A stretch of 53,272 nt of DNA from Perkinsus olseni. Taxonomy: Eukaryota > Perkinsozoa > Perkinsida. This document shows, piece by piece, positions 36,401-47,383 of this stretch. The translations under genes were made by a program, and so were the position numbers. The notes beneath the pieces were generated by a model. The model did no database searches, was not told the origin of the DNA, and saw only the letters and a program-made list of their open reading frames with translations. Within the stretch, counting starts at the first letter, position 1, and each line of letters opens with the position of its first letter. Where the stretch lies: the NCBI GenBank assembly GCA_013115125.1, contig JABANN010000204.1, forward strand, positions 1 through 53,272, read 5' to 3'.

Positions 36401-37496
36401 AGCATCGACGTCGTGACGTCTCTGCAGAGGAAAGAGAAATTCCTGAAGACACCAGAGGGCGGCGGCCTGGGGACGCCTAAGGCTGCTGACCCGGTCAAGG
36501 TGATGGAGTTTGAGAGAGAGGTAATGACGAGCGCAGCAGGGGCGTCTTGAATTTTTCCTCGCGGGAGATTTTGAGGCCGAAAAACGGTTTGTGGTCTAGT
36601 TGCGACCACTTGCAGTATCATCAGTGAAAGATGAACGATAGGGGGGGGAGCTGTGAGAGATTCTGATCCTGAGAAAATGCGAAATGAAAGTAGCGTCCCG
36701 AGGTAGTCTGTGACTAGTAGTAGTCGTCGTACTAGTGGTCCTAATGAGTAGTATCGGTCTGAAAGATGATACAAAATTTTGTAAACTGAAGTAAACTTTT
36801 GTGTAAAAATCAAAAATTGTTTCATGAAAGAGAAGACAAAGTGGCGTGAACGGGAGGCACTGTATCTTGACAGGCGACAGTTCTTTCGTGGAGCTTTGTG
36901 TCGACCTCTGCCCGGCTTTGGTGAGCTAGCTCCAATAGCAAAGTACTGAGAGATGGAATATGATTCTCCTCCTGGTGACAGCAGTGGGCGGGGTCCACTT
37001 GTGAGTTGTTCAGGTTGCTGGACTGATTCCGTTGGTATCGGACGTCATTCTTGGCTCTTTAATGGAGTTGCCAGATGCGATGTTCGCCGAAAATTGTGGC
37101 GATTGGATATTCCCGATGCTTTGTGACCTCATCCTGGTGGACGACCGGGGCATCCGCAGCAAGGTAGCCTCGAGCTCTCGGGGGCAATTTCTAGGAGAGC
37201 TGAAAATGATGCTATTTTCGTGGATTTTCGAAAGCGGGGAATGGCACGTGTGCGGTACTGGCAAGAATAACAAAACCGATATTAGAGACTTTGAGAGCCC
37301 TTGGGAGTCTGATCATTCCTGAGAGAAAATGCATCACCATCGCGGACGTGTGATTCCATAGATTACTAGTCTACCCGCTCAGTTCTCGTCCTTGCAGGTC
37401 CAGCAAATTATGTCGACTAAAGTTCGACCGATACTCGGCAGCAGTAGCACCCCTCAGTCGTCATCTTCCACAGGCTTGCCACCTAGCTCGCAGTGA
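24398..37496 (+). CDS. BIG/Sec7-family ARF guanine-nucleotide exchange factor, more than 20 exons
   Basis: Activates ARF GTPases on trans-Golgi/endosome membranes by GDP-GTP exchange. Large BIG-type architecture: DCB remnants (24398-25182), a Ser/Glu-rich linker (25533-25664), a Cys-motif exon (25899-26084), HUS region (27387-28300), the Sec7 domain in one exon (28165-29318) and HDS repeats to 37496. The Sec7 core shows the catalytic glutamate loop FGDYLGE and motif 2 ILSFSLIMLNTDLHSSQVKN. HDS exons read in phase include 29636-29734, 30076-30165, 30214-30346, 31096-31160, 31403-32073, 32127-32183, 32245-32354, 33146-33283, 33333-33498, 34459-34538, 34595-34652, 35310-35446, 35896-36005, 36318-36520, 37014-37163, 37398-37496. 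Unresolved: the true start, the joins near 26290-27230, 30520-31096 and 34653-34994. One exon carries a long Thr tract. Confidence 0.88.
25940..26084 (+). other. Cys/His cluster encoded between DCB and HUS regions of the Sec7 protein
   Basis: The exon encodes FCIVCRKPAPHYCLETKDPV followed by CSKTC, a CxxC...C...CxxxC spacing like small treble-clef (zf-HIT/MYND-like) zinc fingers. This is not part of the animal or fungal BIG proteins as I know them. Confidence 0.6.
26528..26580. repeat. Hairpin in a Sec7-gene intron
   Basis: Arms TGTAGCCCACAACAGG (26528-26543) and CCTGCTGTGGGTTACA (26565-26580) pair at 14 of 16 positions around a 21-nt loop. Confidence 0.65.
27482..27530 (+). repeat. tRNA-like T-arm copy at the start of a Sec7-gene intron
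   Basis: GTGGGTTCGATCCCCA gives a perfect T-arm with box B on the sense strand, beginning about 15 nt after the donor at 27488. No firm D-arm seen. Confidence 0.45.
32471..32525. repeat. Hairpin in a Sec7-gene intron
   Basis: Arms GGGAAAATAGGTTTATAGG (32471-32489) and CCTATCAACCTATTTTCCC (32507-32525) pair with one mismatch around an 17-nt loop, within intron 32355-33145. Confidence 0.75.
32742..33073. repeat. 33-bp minisatellite, about 10 copies, in a Sec7-gene intron
   Basis: The unit begins GATGGGAATACCGTAAAACA and ends CTCCCCTGTTTT. Copies differ by a few substitutions (GATGAG for GATGGG, TCTT for TTTT, TTAAAC or TTTAAAC for AAAAC) arranged in blocks, suggesting segmental duplication. 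The array stays open in one + frame because 33 is divisible by 3, but it lies inside intron 32355-33145. Confidence 0.9.
33421..33478. repeat. ACT/CTA trinucleotide repeat encoding a poly-threonine tract
   Basis: About 19 consecutive ACT repeats ending in ACC lie in exon 33333-33498 of the Sec7 gene and encode Thr in the reading frame, between an HDS segment (LFDDMLHLLTPG) and DQGVTSS. Confidence 0.9.
33617..34312. mobile_element. Non-autonomous DNA transposon (MITE-like), 696 bp, in a Sec7-gene intron
   Basis: The ends are perfect 16-bp terminal inverted repeats, GAGCCCGTTCAAGTGC, and the flanks carry CTG on both sides (33614-33616 and 34313-34315), a possible 3-bp target duplication. The interior is full of subterminal variants of GTTCAAGT and CGAGT/ACTCGG in both orientations, as in transposase-binding arrays. 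No transposase ORF is seen. It sits inside intron 33499-34458, whose flanking exons join in phase without it. A 3-bp duplication fits PIF/Harbinger or CACTA relatives; the superfamily is not certain. Confidence 0.75.
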
Positions 37497-37719
37497 GGTT
37501 TTTGGCGGGCTCTTTTTTCTAATCAACAAGTATTGATATTCCATTACCATTACTGTCATTATCGCACCGCCAAGATTCCCATTATCGCACCGCCAAGATT
37601 CCGTCTCTTGCCGCTGCTGTAGTTTGCGTTGGGCGTGAAAGATACTTTCGACCTCATGTGTTTCGTCCTGTCTTCGAGTTTGGATTCTTTCTTCACAGGA
37701 AAGAGTTTTTCGTCTCATC

Positions 37720-40700
37720 ATGAACTATGTATTCGGAGACCTAGTCGATCTCTACTTTTTTCGCCCGCCAGAATTCTCCCTGGATCGACCCAGATACGAT
37801 CCACAACGTTACAAGGGACGCTTCAAGCAGCTTGTGGTAGGTTCTGACCGTCTCGTGATCGCCCTGTCCTCCATCGCTCACCCTAGTCGATTGCCGTCGT
37901 GAATGTTTACTAACGGTCACCCGAGTGAATCATCTGTTATTGCAATTATCACCTCTCATGGTAGAGTGGAAATGCACTGATCGATCACAAATTTATCGGG
38001 ACTATGTTTGAATAAATCAATTCCGAAACTCAAAATAATTCCTGAGATTAAAATTTCATTCAACAGCTCCAGCTTACCATTTACCAGCTTCGCTCCGTTC
38101 TCTTCTCGCTCACTTCCGCCGACCGTCTTTACTTCCTGGGGAGGTGTTGCATCATCGCGAGCTTCTTCTTCAGACGATGCTGGACCCGCGACTCCTGTTG
38201 AAGACAGAAGAAGACGTCATGCAAGCGAAGCAGCTGTTGCAGAGGTCCGCCATCGCCTGTAGTTGTGCGGCAGCTTGTCGATTTAGGTTTCGAAACGGTG
38301 AGGATACTGGTGCGAGTGATCGAGAATTATGGGCGGCGAGGAAGCTGTGTGAAGCGGCGATTCATCCGGTCACGCAAGGTAGGGTGGGGTCTCAACGCTC
38401 TTCCCCTGTCTTGTTCATTTTCCCTATTTTTTCTAGATTGGCAAATTCAGTAACACAATTGCTTGGTGTTAGCCCGGCTAACTTAGCTGTGAACGCCAAC
38501 CCCTAGCGGATAGTTTAGTGAGGGGATTTTTACGCGGGGATGGAAAATGGATTCGCTTTCGTTGGTGTTCGTTTTTTGTGCGACTCTCTTCTCTTGGAAC
38601 TATGAAATTCTCCCGAGACGCGTGGGAATGGCCTACACCAGTCGATCAGGAGCGAAGGTTCCGCCAGTGGCAAAACCTACGCAGTAGCGCCACATGAGTC
38701 TCTGCCGCTTTATGGGTGCTGCTCTCACAAAGATAGTCGTGGCGAAACTACACGTCAGCAAGGTCACTCGAGAGTAACAACGCAATAAGTGAAATTAATG
38801 ATTCTGAGCTACTACCAGCAAGAACAACATGTGCTGGAGAACATCAAGGTAAGGTTAAGTATCGTACTCGAGGTCGCAGCCTGGGAAGTTGTTCGACGCT
38901 TCGAATGGCTTCGACAAGTCCTCGTTGTTAAAGCTGATTGCTGAGGAAGTCGTCGAACATCTTCAACGCTTCTTCTGGAGCATCCATAGTGACACTGTGA
39001 CCGGCACCGCGTACCTGACCGGGCGACTTCCACCGAGTTGGCGGAGATGCTAATGATTTAGGATGATGACTCATCATCCTAAATCATCATTGATGAGCTT
39101 CTTCGTCAACGGCGTCTGCTTGAAGAACATGTCACAGTTTACTTTGAGGAAAATGAGTTGGCCGCCGGTGTCTGGCAAAGTAGAAGCTCTCAGATCCCCG
39201 ATAGGCCTGCCGTCTGGTAACTGAGGAGAGAAGCACTCGGAAGACAGCTTGTTGTGGGTTGTTCATCCCACCCTGTAGACAGCAGGCACTGATCTACGTA
39301 GTGTTGCACCTCCCTTCCAAGGGAGTGCCATCACCGATGCTAGATTGCTGATCCAATTGCAAATGAGATCCCGGTCACCTGCATACACGAGGACCTGATA
39401 AAGTTGGCTCGTTTTCACCGAGGAAATCTAGCGAGCTTTGCTTACCCGCAGGCCACTGTGAAGCAAGTCAGGCAAGAAGTGGTGGTAGCTGCGCGGGATG
39501 TCACATGTGAAGTTGTAGTATACCTACCAGAAAAGAACAACTAAATTTAGTTTTCGCTGATTCGGTGTGATCTGAGTGAGGCTTACATCCCAAGAAAAAT
39601 GTTGCCAAACAGAGTCAACCTCGAGGAATCTTTGGACGGTTTCACTGTTCATGAAGGATTCAACCTGTTCGTCTGTAGTTTTGCAGCCATCAAGTTCGTG
39701 CATCTTACCTTCTTCACCACTGGGTCGTCTTCGCTGGGTACGTATTCCTTATCAAGATTAGAGCTGTAGAAATAAAAACAGTATCAAACCCGATCTTCCA
39801 TGGCCAGGGTGCTATTGACCCCACCTTACGTGTGCCTCCCAGCGCGGATGGCCGGGCCCAGCAATTCAGTGAAGAGCTTCCTCCGCGCCCGATCGCAGGT
39901 GTCCTGGTAGGTCTCCTGAGTGGAGGGGTCCAGGGTCTCTCGGAGGAGCTCGCATTCGTGCACTAGGCGAACGCAGTCCTTGGCTTCGGCATTTACACGG
40001 GCGTATCTGCATTTGGGACGCGAGCTTGACAGCAGCCTGTCTCGGTGGATTACTCTTCGGCAGAGATGATACCTTCCATTAGCAGCATTCGGGGGTGGTG
40101 ACACCATCTGAGAAAAATCGTCATCGGTCCTTGGTGAGAAGACCGGCACCTACTCTATCTCGGGTGCAATGGTGGGGTTGCCTAGTAGAATGCCCTCGAG
40201 CCGCACGAAAGAGCGATTTTCCATCAACTTGGTGGCCAGTGGCGGGATGTAACGCCCTGACATTGCGACTCCTCGTAACCAGTCCGCTAACGTGGACACT
40301 CTTGTTGTAGTACATGCGAACTACCAGCTTTGGTCCGAGAGACAACACAACTGCTGGCGTAGTGTCTACCGTCCACTATGCCACTGTAACCCCGGCCGAC
40401 TCTGGTTGCTCACTATGCGCCGATCGTCCTGTGCATGCGTGCTAATACACCAGCTCCTCTAATAGATCTAGAGAGAATAGACTTTACACTCCTTCCCGTC
40501 CTGGGTTAAGTATGAGCAACAACTCCGAAGGTGCCCGGTCTGGTCTTACCAGCGTACGATTGACCGGCTAGGAAGACTCTGGTGTTGTATTGTGGGCGTG
40601 AAGCGAAGAAATGTGAGAGGGCGAGGAACCTGCAGAGAGGAGCATGCGATACGCACGCTGGCAACTAGCTGATAATCAGAACATGTCAATTTGTGCATTA

Positions 40701-43591
40701 AGACTGTCTTTTGTTGAACTCATTACGTGGACTCGGCCGCTTCTACGGAGTCCTCCGGGATGGTGCCTCGGCTGAACCCGACCCCTGCCGGTTGATCGAG
40801 GTACATTACATTTGCATGGGTGTTCCAAGAGTATCTTGAGCGTTTCAAGTGTTTGTTGCTGGAGTCCTGAGACGCTCACTTGTTTATTGAAGTACGCTTG
40901 CCGTCCTCGTCATCAACAATACACGGACCGCCATTGCCTGACACGGCTGCGTACAGACTGCTGCCTCCAGGGCCTCCGTGGAAGTAAATCACAGTCGGGC
41001 TGCTTCTTGGGTCATTGCGAGACTCAAAGAACCAGTAGAACAACCTGCTACTGTTCATCACATCGCGACGGCAGCTTATCGTCCGACCTGGTATCGCCTT
41101 GGCCGGGTAAGTAACCGTGCAGTTGAGCGACGGTCTCGTCACAAATGCTCCTGGGTTTTGATTCACCATCTGCCACGGCCGCTCCTGATGGACTCGGTAC
41201 TTCGTCGAGGGGACCTGATAGAGGAAAATTCTCTTGGGGGGCGAGTGTTGTGCTGGGGAGTGCTGTTTTACCCCGAGTATGAAGCAGAGAGTTCCCGCGG
41301 GTTTTCCCGCTAGCTCTTAAGCCGTACAGGGTTAATACCATAACGGCCCCAGCTTTCATCCAAATGGGTGGGCCGATGACGCTGACGGTGGAATGAATGA
41401 ACTACGCCCACTAGCGAGGGCTGCGTCCCGACCGAGACGGGAGATGCTGCCCCGATCGGCGCCGTCTCTTGAGCATCCATTTTTCCAAGGGTGATGACTC
41501 GTCGATGAGTGTCTACCGCCCGTCAAGAGCCTGGGAGGGCAGCACGCGAGTCGCGTGTCGCGTTCAGGATCGCCAAATCGCGTTGGGCATACACACCTTG
41601 CTCGAATGGGTTCTCACGTCCGCCTGCTGCCTTCGAGAAATCGATGTGTTTTCAGAAGTGATCCCTCCGTACGGCCGAATGGCCTCCTTCGTACCGATAA
41701 ATGTACCAATAGTTTTGGGAATGCTCACGATGCACTCGACCCCGGCCATCGTATTCTGGCAGTGGGTAAGTCCTGCTCATCGTTGCTCTGGTGAAATCTC
41801 CTATCGCGGGCGGCGGACGGCCACCGTGAGTCGGTACGCGTCGTGTGATCGGGAATCGTAGTAGTGTTATGGCCGATTATTTGAGGATGGCCGTCGCCGG
41901 GCTTGATTGATGAATAAAACTCCCGCCTCGGATGATAGCATAGTCCCCCGAGGGTACTACGGCATAATCGTAGAATGTTTTCGGTAGTTGTGGTATTTGC
42001 GGACTTGCTATGTATGACGCGTTTGAACCTGGCGAGAGCATTTCATGTCTGTTGTTGAGGGGACTCGGGCTTTGCCGTCTATTATATTCGTCCACGCCGT
42101 GTCCTCTCGTTTTGATGGTACTGGGGATGCTCATGATTCGAGCTTGCGTGTGACCGATTCGTACAGTTGAGACAACTTCACAAGGGCAACTTCGCAGCTC
42201 GTTCATGCGGGTCGATGTGCTATCAGCAATCTCCTTCATCTCGGTTCATCATTCTTATGGTGTTGGCTAGGTTAACCAGAGCTACAATGCTGTGTTCAAC
42301 TATTGTAACCGTAGTGGTATGGAGATGAGTACAGAACAGCAGACGGTCTCCTACGTCTTGGCTACTGGTAGGGGTATTCTGGACTTGTCCGCTAGTTGGT
42401 TGGAGAGTCATCGCTGCGACGGTCGTCGTGTGGTGTCTCAGGGTCATCGTGCGCGATGGCTTTGCTGATGAAACGTTTTCAACCAGAGGCCCTCCGGAAG
42501 ATACCATGGGTTGTAAGGAACGTAACCGTGGTTATGTGACTAGTTGATGGCATTCATTGCAGCTGCCGTATATTTCTGTCGCCACTGGGGGATCAGCGAA
42601 CCTCTATTTTACGCGACGGTCTGAGCTGCAGAATGGTGAGTTCTGTATAAGGTTTTGTATGCTACCGGTGAAGCTTTAACCAGTTTTGAAAATTTCGTGC
42701 ACTGAGTATTTCGACATCTCTTTGGGAGAGAATTAACTCGAACTAGTCGCGAGCTCGCCCGTTGATCTTTTTCTGTATTAAACCGCCGAAATTTCTCATG
42801 CAGAAGGCTTGTTCAGGCACGCCCATACTAGATCCAGACACTAACGAGCAGTTGGGCGTTTCGAAGAAAGCCGGGCAGATAGCTTTCGTTAAGACGTGGA
42901 TATCGAGGTATTGTTATACCGTTTCATGATACTCCCACACCTTAAGGAATTTAGATAGATTTTTAATTTGATCACAAATTTTTTATGAGCTGAGTCAGCT
43001 CAGCTCACTGGCTTCAATGTCATTAAAGCTATCATTGATAATATCGGCAACAACATTTATGATTGAATTTTGACTAAAATCACCGAAACCGGGTGTTCGT
43101 GTGATCAACTAACTCGGAAAAAATAGTTATCACTGATAAAAATTGATAACTAAGTGAAACGTAGACGTGCGTGGTGCACACCACTTCGAGCGATAGAATC
43201 TTATCATAAGATACTTTCCAGAATTCTTAGACTGTCTTTCTCAGGACGCTGATGCTGCCGATTCCCCTGCTCGTCCTTCCGAGTTCTCTTAAGAAGTGAG
43301 AATTGGGAATTTTCGGTTGCCTTGCTTAGAGGGTTTCTCGCTTGATAACGCGGGATGCACACAGTCATGTTCTTAAAGGTTCATCGTAGAGGCTATGTGG
43401 TTCGGCGACCTGCGTCGTCACCGTCGCGGGGCTGTATCGTTGGAGGCCTTCCTGGTCATCCTATCCTTGTCCTTCGCTCTGCCTGCATGTGTGGCGTTAT
43501 ACCCGCAGAAGATGGAGGTAGGCTGCTCCTTATCAAGTTATCAAAGTTCAATATCGGAATATAAATTTCACATTTACAGTTGGCTGGATGA
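37720..43591 (+). CDS. Sideroflexin (mitochondrial amino-acid transporter family), 11 exons with a nested gene
   Basis: Sideroflexins are multi-pass mitochondrial inner-membrane carriers, the best known moving serine. Exons: 37720-37836, 38174-38244, 38287-38378, 41656-41765, 42271-42367, 42442-42512, 42563-42635, 42817-42907, 43245-43295, 43379-43517 and a provisional last exon 43580-43591; all phases agree, about 307 aa, near the family's usual 320. Family blocks: [105 protein letters not shown] and ALYPQKM. The HPDTGE signature appears as HPVTQE. Intron 3 (38379-41655) encloses a complete opposite-strand carboxypeptidase gene. The last four codons depend on one chosen acceptor and are uncertain. 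Confidence 0.9.
38928..41359 (-). CDS. Serine carboxypeptidase (peptidase family S10), nested in a sideroflexin intron
   Basis: Removes C-terminal residues from peptides in secretory or acidic compartments. From the - strand start at 41359 (hydrophobic N-terminus [18 protein letters not shown], a probable signal peptide), exons read 41359-41116, 41087-40880, 40834-40727, 40629-40550, then about 40281-40190 and 40072-39830, with later exons less exactly placed. Motifs: RLFYWFFES, the oxyanion-hole block [31 protein letters not shown], nucleophile GQSYAG (GESYAG in most relatives), [15 protein letters not shown], catalytic Asp in [11 protein letters not shown] (about 39300-39392) and catalytic His in [18 protein letters not shown] just before the stop at 38928. 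All three triad residues are present. One intron (41088-41115) is only 28 nt. Junctions between 39830 and 39400 are not fully resolved. Confidence 0.88.
39052..39091. repeat. Hairpin in a carboxypeptidase intron
   Basis: AATGATTTAGGATGATGA (39052-39069) is mirrored by the following TCATCATCCTAAATCATCAT, with at most a three-base offset, a near-perfect palindrome just upstream of the last exon. Confidence 0.75.
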
Positions 43592-44027
43592 AGCGATCCT
43601 TTCTTATTGTTTCGTGAACGTTCTTTGCATGTTCACATTCACGTTGCATCCTTTACAGTCTTTTCATTCATGAAAAAAATTCCCCCGAACTAAGGACAAC
43701 TTATCTAGGATAAGTCACCAAAGTACATACTATTGAAGCCTGAGAATTTCTCTTCTCCTAGCGAGCCAACCGTGTATGGTAACCGCTGTCGTGGCAGGTG
43801 TCGGTGGCCTCTCTCGAACCGGAGTTCCTGCCATTACGCAATCGCCACGGCGGTAGAATGTCCCATGTTATCGTCAATAAGGGGCTGTGAACAACCCTGG
43901 TCAACAACCCAAGATTCTGTTACGAAGAATGTTTCAACATGTCAATTTTAGGGAGTTTATTTTCTTCGGGTCCAGTCGGCTCCGTCGTAGTTTATTTCTC
44001 CCCTCTTTGTTGTCGTCCTTTTCCTCG
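43592..44027. other. Intergenic region between sideroflexin and NAA10
   Basis: About 440 bp, head-to-tail genes. It may include the sideroflexin 3' UTR or its true last exon. No other feature recognised. Confidence 0.5.
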
Positions 44028-45283
44028 ATGGTTTGCATTCGTCCCGCTGTTCTTTCGGATCTCCCTGCCATGCAGGAGTGCAATCTCATGTGCTTGCCTG
44101 AAAACTACCAGGTGAGAGGTTGCTGCTGTGCCGGTAGCATAAAATTCTCGAGTCAGATGAAATACTACTTCTATCACATACTGAGCTGGCCGCAGTTGCT
44201 GTATGTCGCTGAAGACACCGATCGTAAAATCGTTGGTTATGTAAGACCGTGGGCATCCAAGCTCGACCGTGGTCAAGCACAGAATGGCATTTCCGCAGGT
44301 GTTAGCGAAGATGGAAGAAGATGCTGGCTCGGAGCCTCCCAATGGTCACATCACGAGTCTGGCCGTTCTCAGGTCGGCTTGTTGTTGGATGGGGTGTATT
44401 GACTTAATTTATATGCATATATACAGTTATGGACATTGTCTTAGATGGACTCTTCTCATCGACTATGACTAGGATGTTTAGTACCACACCATTGTGAAAT
44501 TTTGCGGAAAACAGCTAGTGTATAGGGTATCTCAGTAGCACCGGATGTGCATGTTTCCGCTCTTGTCGGGGACGTCTCCACTATCCTGCCTACTGGACCT
44601 GATCGCGTGTCTCTTATCTTTTGCTCTTCCTCAGATCTCACCGTAAGCTCGGCATTGCGACGAGACTGATGAAGGCTGCCTTGAAGGCGATGCATGAGAC
44701 CTTCGACGCTGCATACGTCAGTCTGCATGTGAGTGCGACGGCGGGCGATTCCATCGGCGGGCATGCAAACCTATGAATCTTGTGTATTAGTATTATGGTA
44801 GTATTATTGGTATTGATAATTAACGTTGTTGTTGGTGCAGGTTCGAGTGTCTAACACAGCGGCCCTAACTCTTTATAGAGATACTCTGGCCTTCAAGCAG
44901 CACGATATAGAGAAGCAATACTACGCGGATAAGGTGCGTCACTATCTTTTCTATTTCGCGTTCACTATCGAAATGTCTTCACTTGCAATAGCTTCGGTCG
45001 AAGAGGTGGTGTGCTTAGCATTTCGGTTAACATGTCGTGCTTTTCAGGAGGATGCCTTCGATATGCGCAAGTACTTGACAACGCCCTCGACGAAGGCTGA
45101 TAAAGAGAATGAGAAAAAGGAAGAGGCCTCTGCCGAGCAACCGGAGGTGGGGATTTTTCGAATGTGATTGGCTCACTTGCAAAAATCGTTGTACAGGAAA
45201 CGTCTGATAAACCTGCTGATGATGACTGCAAACCGACGAAGGCCGTCACCGGTAAGAAGACGATTAACAGGAGGAGAAAGTGA
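44028..45283 (+). CDS. NAA10: N-alpha-acetyltransferase 10 (NatA catalytic subunit, ARD1), 7 exons
   Basis: Co-translationally acetylates nascent N-termini exposed after Met removal, acting with the NAA15 scaffold on the ribosome. Exons 44028-44111, 44157-44240, 44299-44372, 44635-44728, 44841-44933, 45048-45146 and 45197-45283 give 204 aa in consistent phase. Near-identity to the family is plain: [63 protein letters not shown] with the acetyl-CoA-binding RKLGIA (Q/RxxGxG/A), [19 protein letters not shown] and [16 protein letters not shown]. The GNAT core is followed by a charged Lys/Glu tail, as in other NAA10 proteins, ending KKTINRRRK. The CDS starts at the Met two residues before the conserved IRPA. 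Confidence 0.96.
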
Positions 45284-46054
45284 AGCACCGTAAACGATAT
45301 CCACACTGACTTGATGGTACCATTCGGTTAATAGTGCTGCTGTTTCTCTCACATACCTCATCGTTGCTGTTGCGTTGAGTTCCTTGCATACGAACACGCT
45401 CCGACCGAAACAGCAAGCTCTGGGATGCGAAGGCCTCAAGTAATGACGAATGCGCGTTCCGCACTTGTGATGTGAAACGCATCTTTTGTGATACTCACGG
45501 CCCACTCAGAAGCAGTGGAGGTCGACTCGCTGTTTCCATTCTTCCGCGTGATATACTCCTCCGGCAAACTTGGGTTTCACATTGACAGACTTGCCTGTCC
45601 AGTGTCCACTCATCAAACCCGCATGACAAAATGTGTCTCCGCAAATGATATTAAATAACAGTGTACACTAACAGATACACTAAGTGTCTGCCCCGGTGTC
45701 ATCTCCATGGTCATCCTGGTTGAATGAAAAGTCTCTTTTGATGAGCTTGATTTAACACTCGACGAGACGCAACAAGAACGTTCGTTAGACACACAACATT
45801 AAACAAGATTGATGTATTAGGATAAGATGACAGCTATGCTGTACCGCCGATACATCATCACCAACATTCATCGCAGTGTCAACAAAAAATGAAGGCAGCA
45901 CGGCCGCCGTGCCACGGCGAGCCGTGAATATGCGCGGAAAATGCAAATATGGGAATTTGTTCTGAACCATTACTCGACTATGTGATCGGGCAGCACTTGT
46001 TCGGTATGCGGCCAAGAGCCCTAGTTCGGGTTCCTCGGAAAAACGCTTTCTGCC
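45284..46054. other. Convergent intergenic region
   Basis: About 770 bp between the 3' ends of NAA10 (+) and a - strand gene. No gene, RNA gene or clear repeat seen; probably two 3' UTRs and spacer. Confidence 0.55.
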
Positions 46055-47383
46055 TCAAATCCCTTCTTCCACCCAGCGAAGTAGATCTTCTTCGTTCTTT
46101 GCCAGCCAATCCAAAGTCTCTTCGTCCAGGCGAGGCTCCAATTGTCCCATCGTGTTGTCGAATGATTCTCCAGTGACTGCTGTCGTCTCGTCGGCGACTT
46201 TTCTCTCCGGTGCTGGGTGTCTGGAAGGCCCCGGGGCGTAAGAGGGCTCTTGTAGCTTGCTGGGGACGCCACCCTGGCTCGACTCGAGCTGTGCAAGTTC
46301 ATCGGATTGCGTCCTTCCCGTTCCAACAACGCTTGCCGTAGTAAGCGACCCATCGCCTTCCGTCGCCTGGCCGTTGACCCCCTCAAGCTCCTTGGTATTG
46401 GTCGATCGTCTGCCTAGACGCTTCACGGTAGGGCTGTCAACCGTGCCCGACTCTGAACTGGATCGCTGGCGCTTCGCAGCTGAGGGGGCGTCTACCGAGG
46501 ACTCCGCGGTATCGGAAGGTCCCTCGGGCTCGACCGTCGCCGGTTTCAAGGGAATTCTCAAAGTTTCAAGCACCAAGTATAACCTTGACTCCAAAGTCTG
46601 GCATATGCCCACATCTCTCACCCGGGTGAAACTTAACGTATGCTGTTTCGGGATCGGCGTCCTTCGGAATAGAAGACGCCTGTCGTTGCTCTCTCCGAGC
46701 CAGAAGCATCTTCGGCTCGGATCGCGGCGATAGGCCTGTGCCTGGAAGCTCACAGTCGAATTGTCCCAAAATGTGAATCATATAGACCATCCTTCCTCGG
46801 CGGCCGTCAGCAGTACATCGCTGAGATGAGGGTCGGGTATTGACCCGTCGTTCAAATACAGACCAGGTGGCGGTGGCTCGGAGGGAGCTTCCAGGATTTG
46901 GTTGGGATCCACTGAGGTCCGGATCATAGGTAACTTGTCTGTCCCAATCCTCAGAAAAACATCACCACCGGAGATACAGGCGAGTACGGGTTTCCGGCTA
47001 AAAGGCTTTCGCTGCCTGGCATATCTTGTGAGGCTTTCAGCCCAATTGAATGCTTCGTCCCTATTCTCGAAGAGGTAACAGGACAATTTCGTGACCTGTC
47101 GTGACGGCCACCCTTTGTGTTCCACAGTTTGCACCGTTTGTGGGGTCGTCTCGAATGAGTTCAAGAAATAGTGCTCAGGCATTCCACCGAGGAATGCTAC
47201 AGCGCATCGTTGTCCCTGAAAAGCTCGCAAAGCCACGCTGGAAAAGGGCGGCACTGGACGGGTGGTTCGATACACGCCAGGTGGTATGGTCTCCAAAGGT
47301 GCTGTTCGGCGACAGAAAACCGTAACGATGAGGGGCCCCAGAAGGCCCAACACCGATAACAAGGAAACGTTGCGCGGTCTCAT
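46055..47383 (-). CDS. Secreted or membrane-anchored protein of unknown function, two exons
   Basis: Exon 1 (47383-46788) starts with a hydrophobic leader (LLSVLGLLGPLIVTVFC, about residues 8-24), then a globular region with CAVAFLGGMPEHYFLNSFE, LSCYLFENRDEAFNWAESL and KPVLACISGGDVFLRIG. A 39-nt intron (46749-46787) keeps phase into exon 2 (46748-46055), which opens with basic, aromatic sequence (CFWLGESNDRRLLFRR), continues as a long low-complexity Ser/Thr/Pro/Glu region and ends in an acidic helix with Trp (EETLDWLAKNEEDLLRW). About 426 aa. I do not recognise a domain. The long ORF in the opposite strand over 46257-46733 is taken as a shadow. If the 39-nt gap is not an intron, this would be two ORFs. 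Confidence 0.65.

Noticed and set aside
41469-41765. Sideroflexin starting at 41469
   Set aside because: An ORF runs upstream of exon 4 there, but its sequence does not match the family, while exons at 37720-38378 supply the true N-terminus and join in the correct phase at 41656.
46257-46733. 158-aa + strand ORF
   Set aside because: Antisense to the low-complexity tail of the - strand gene; such GC-skewed low-complexity stretches often leave the other strand open.
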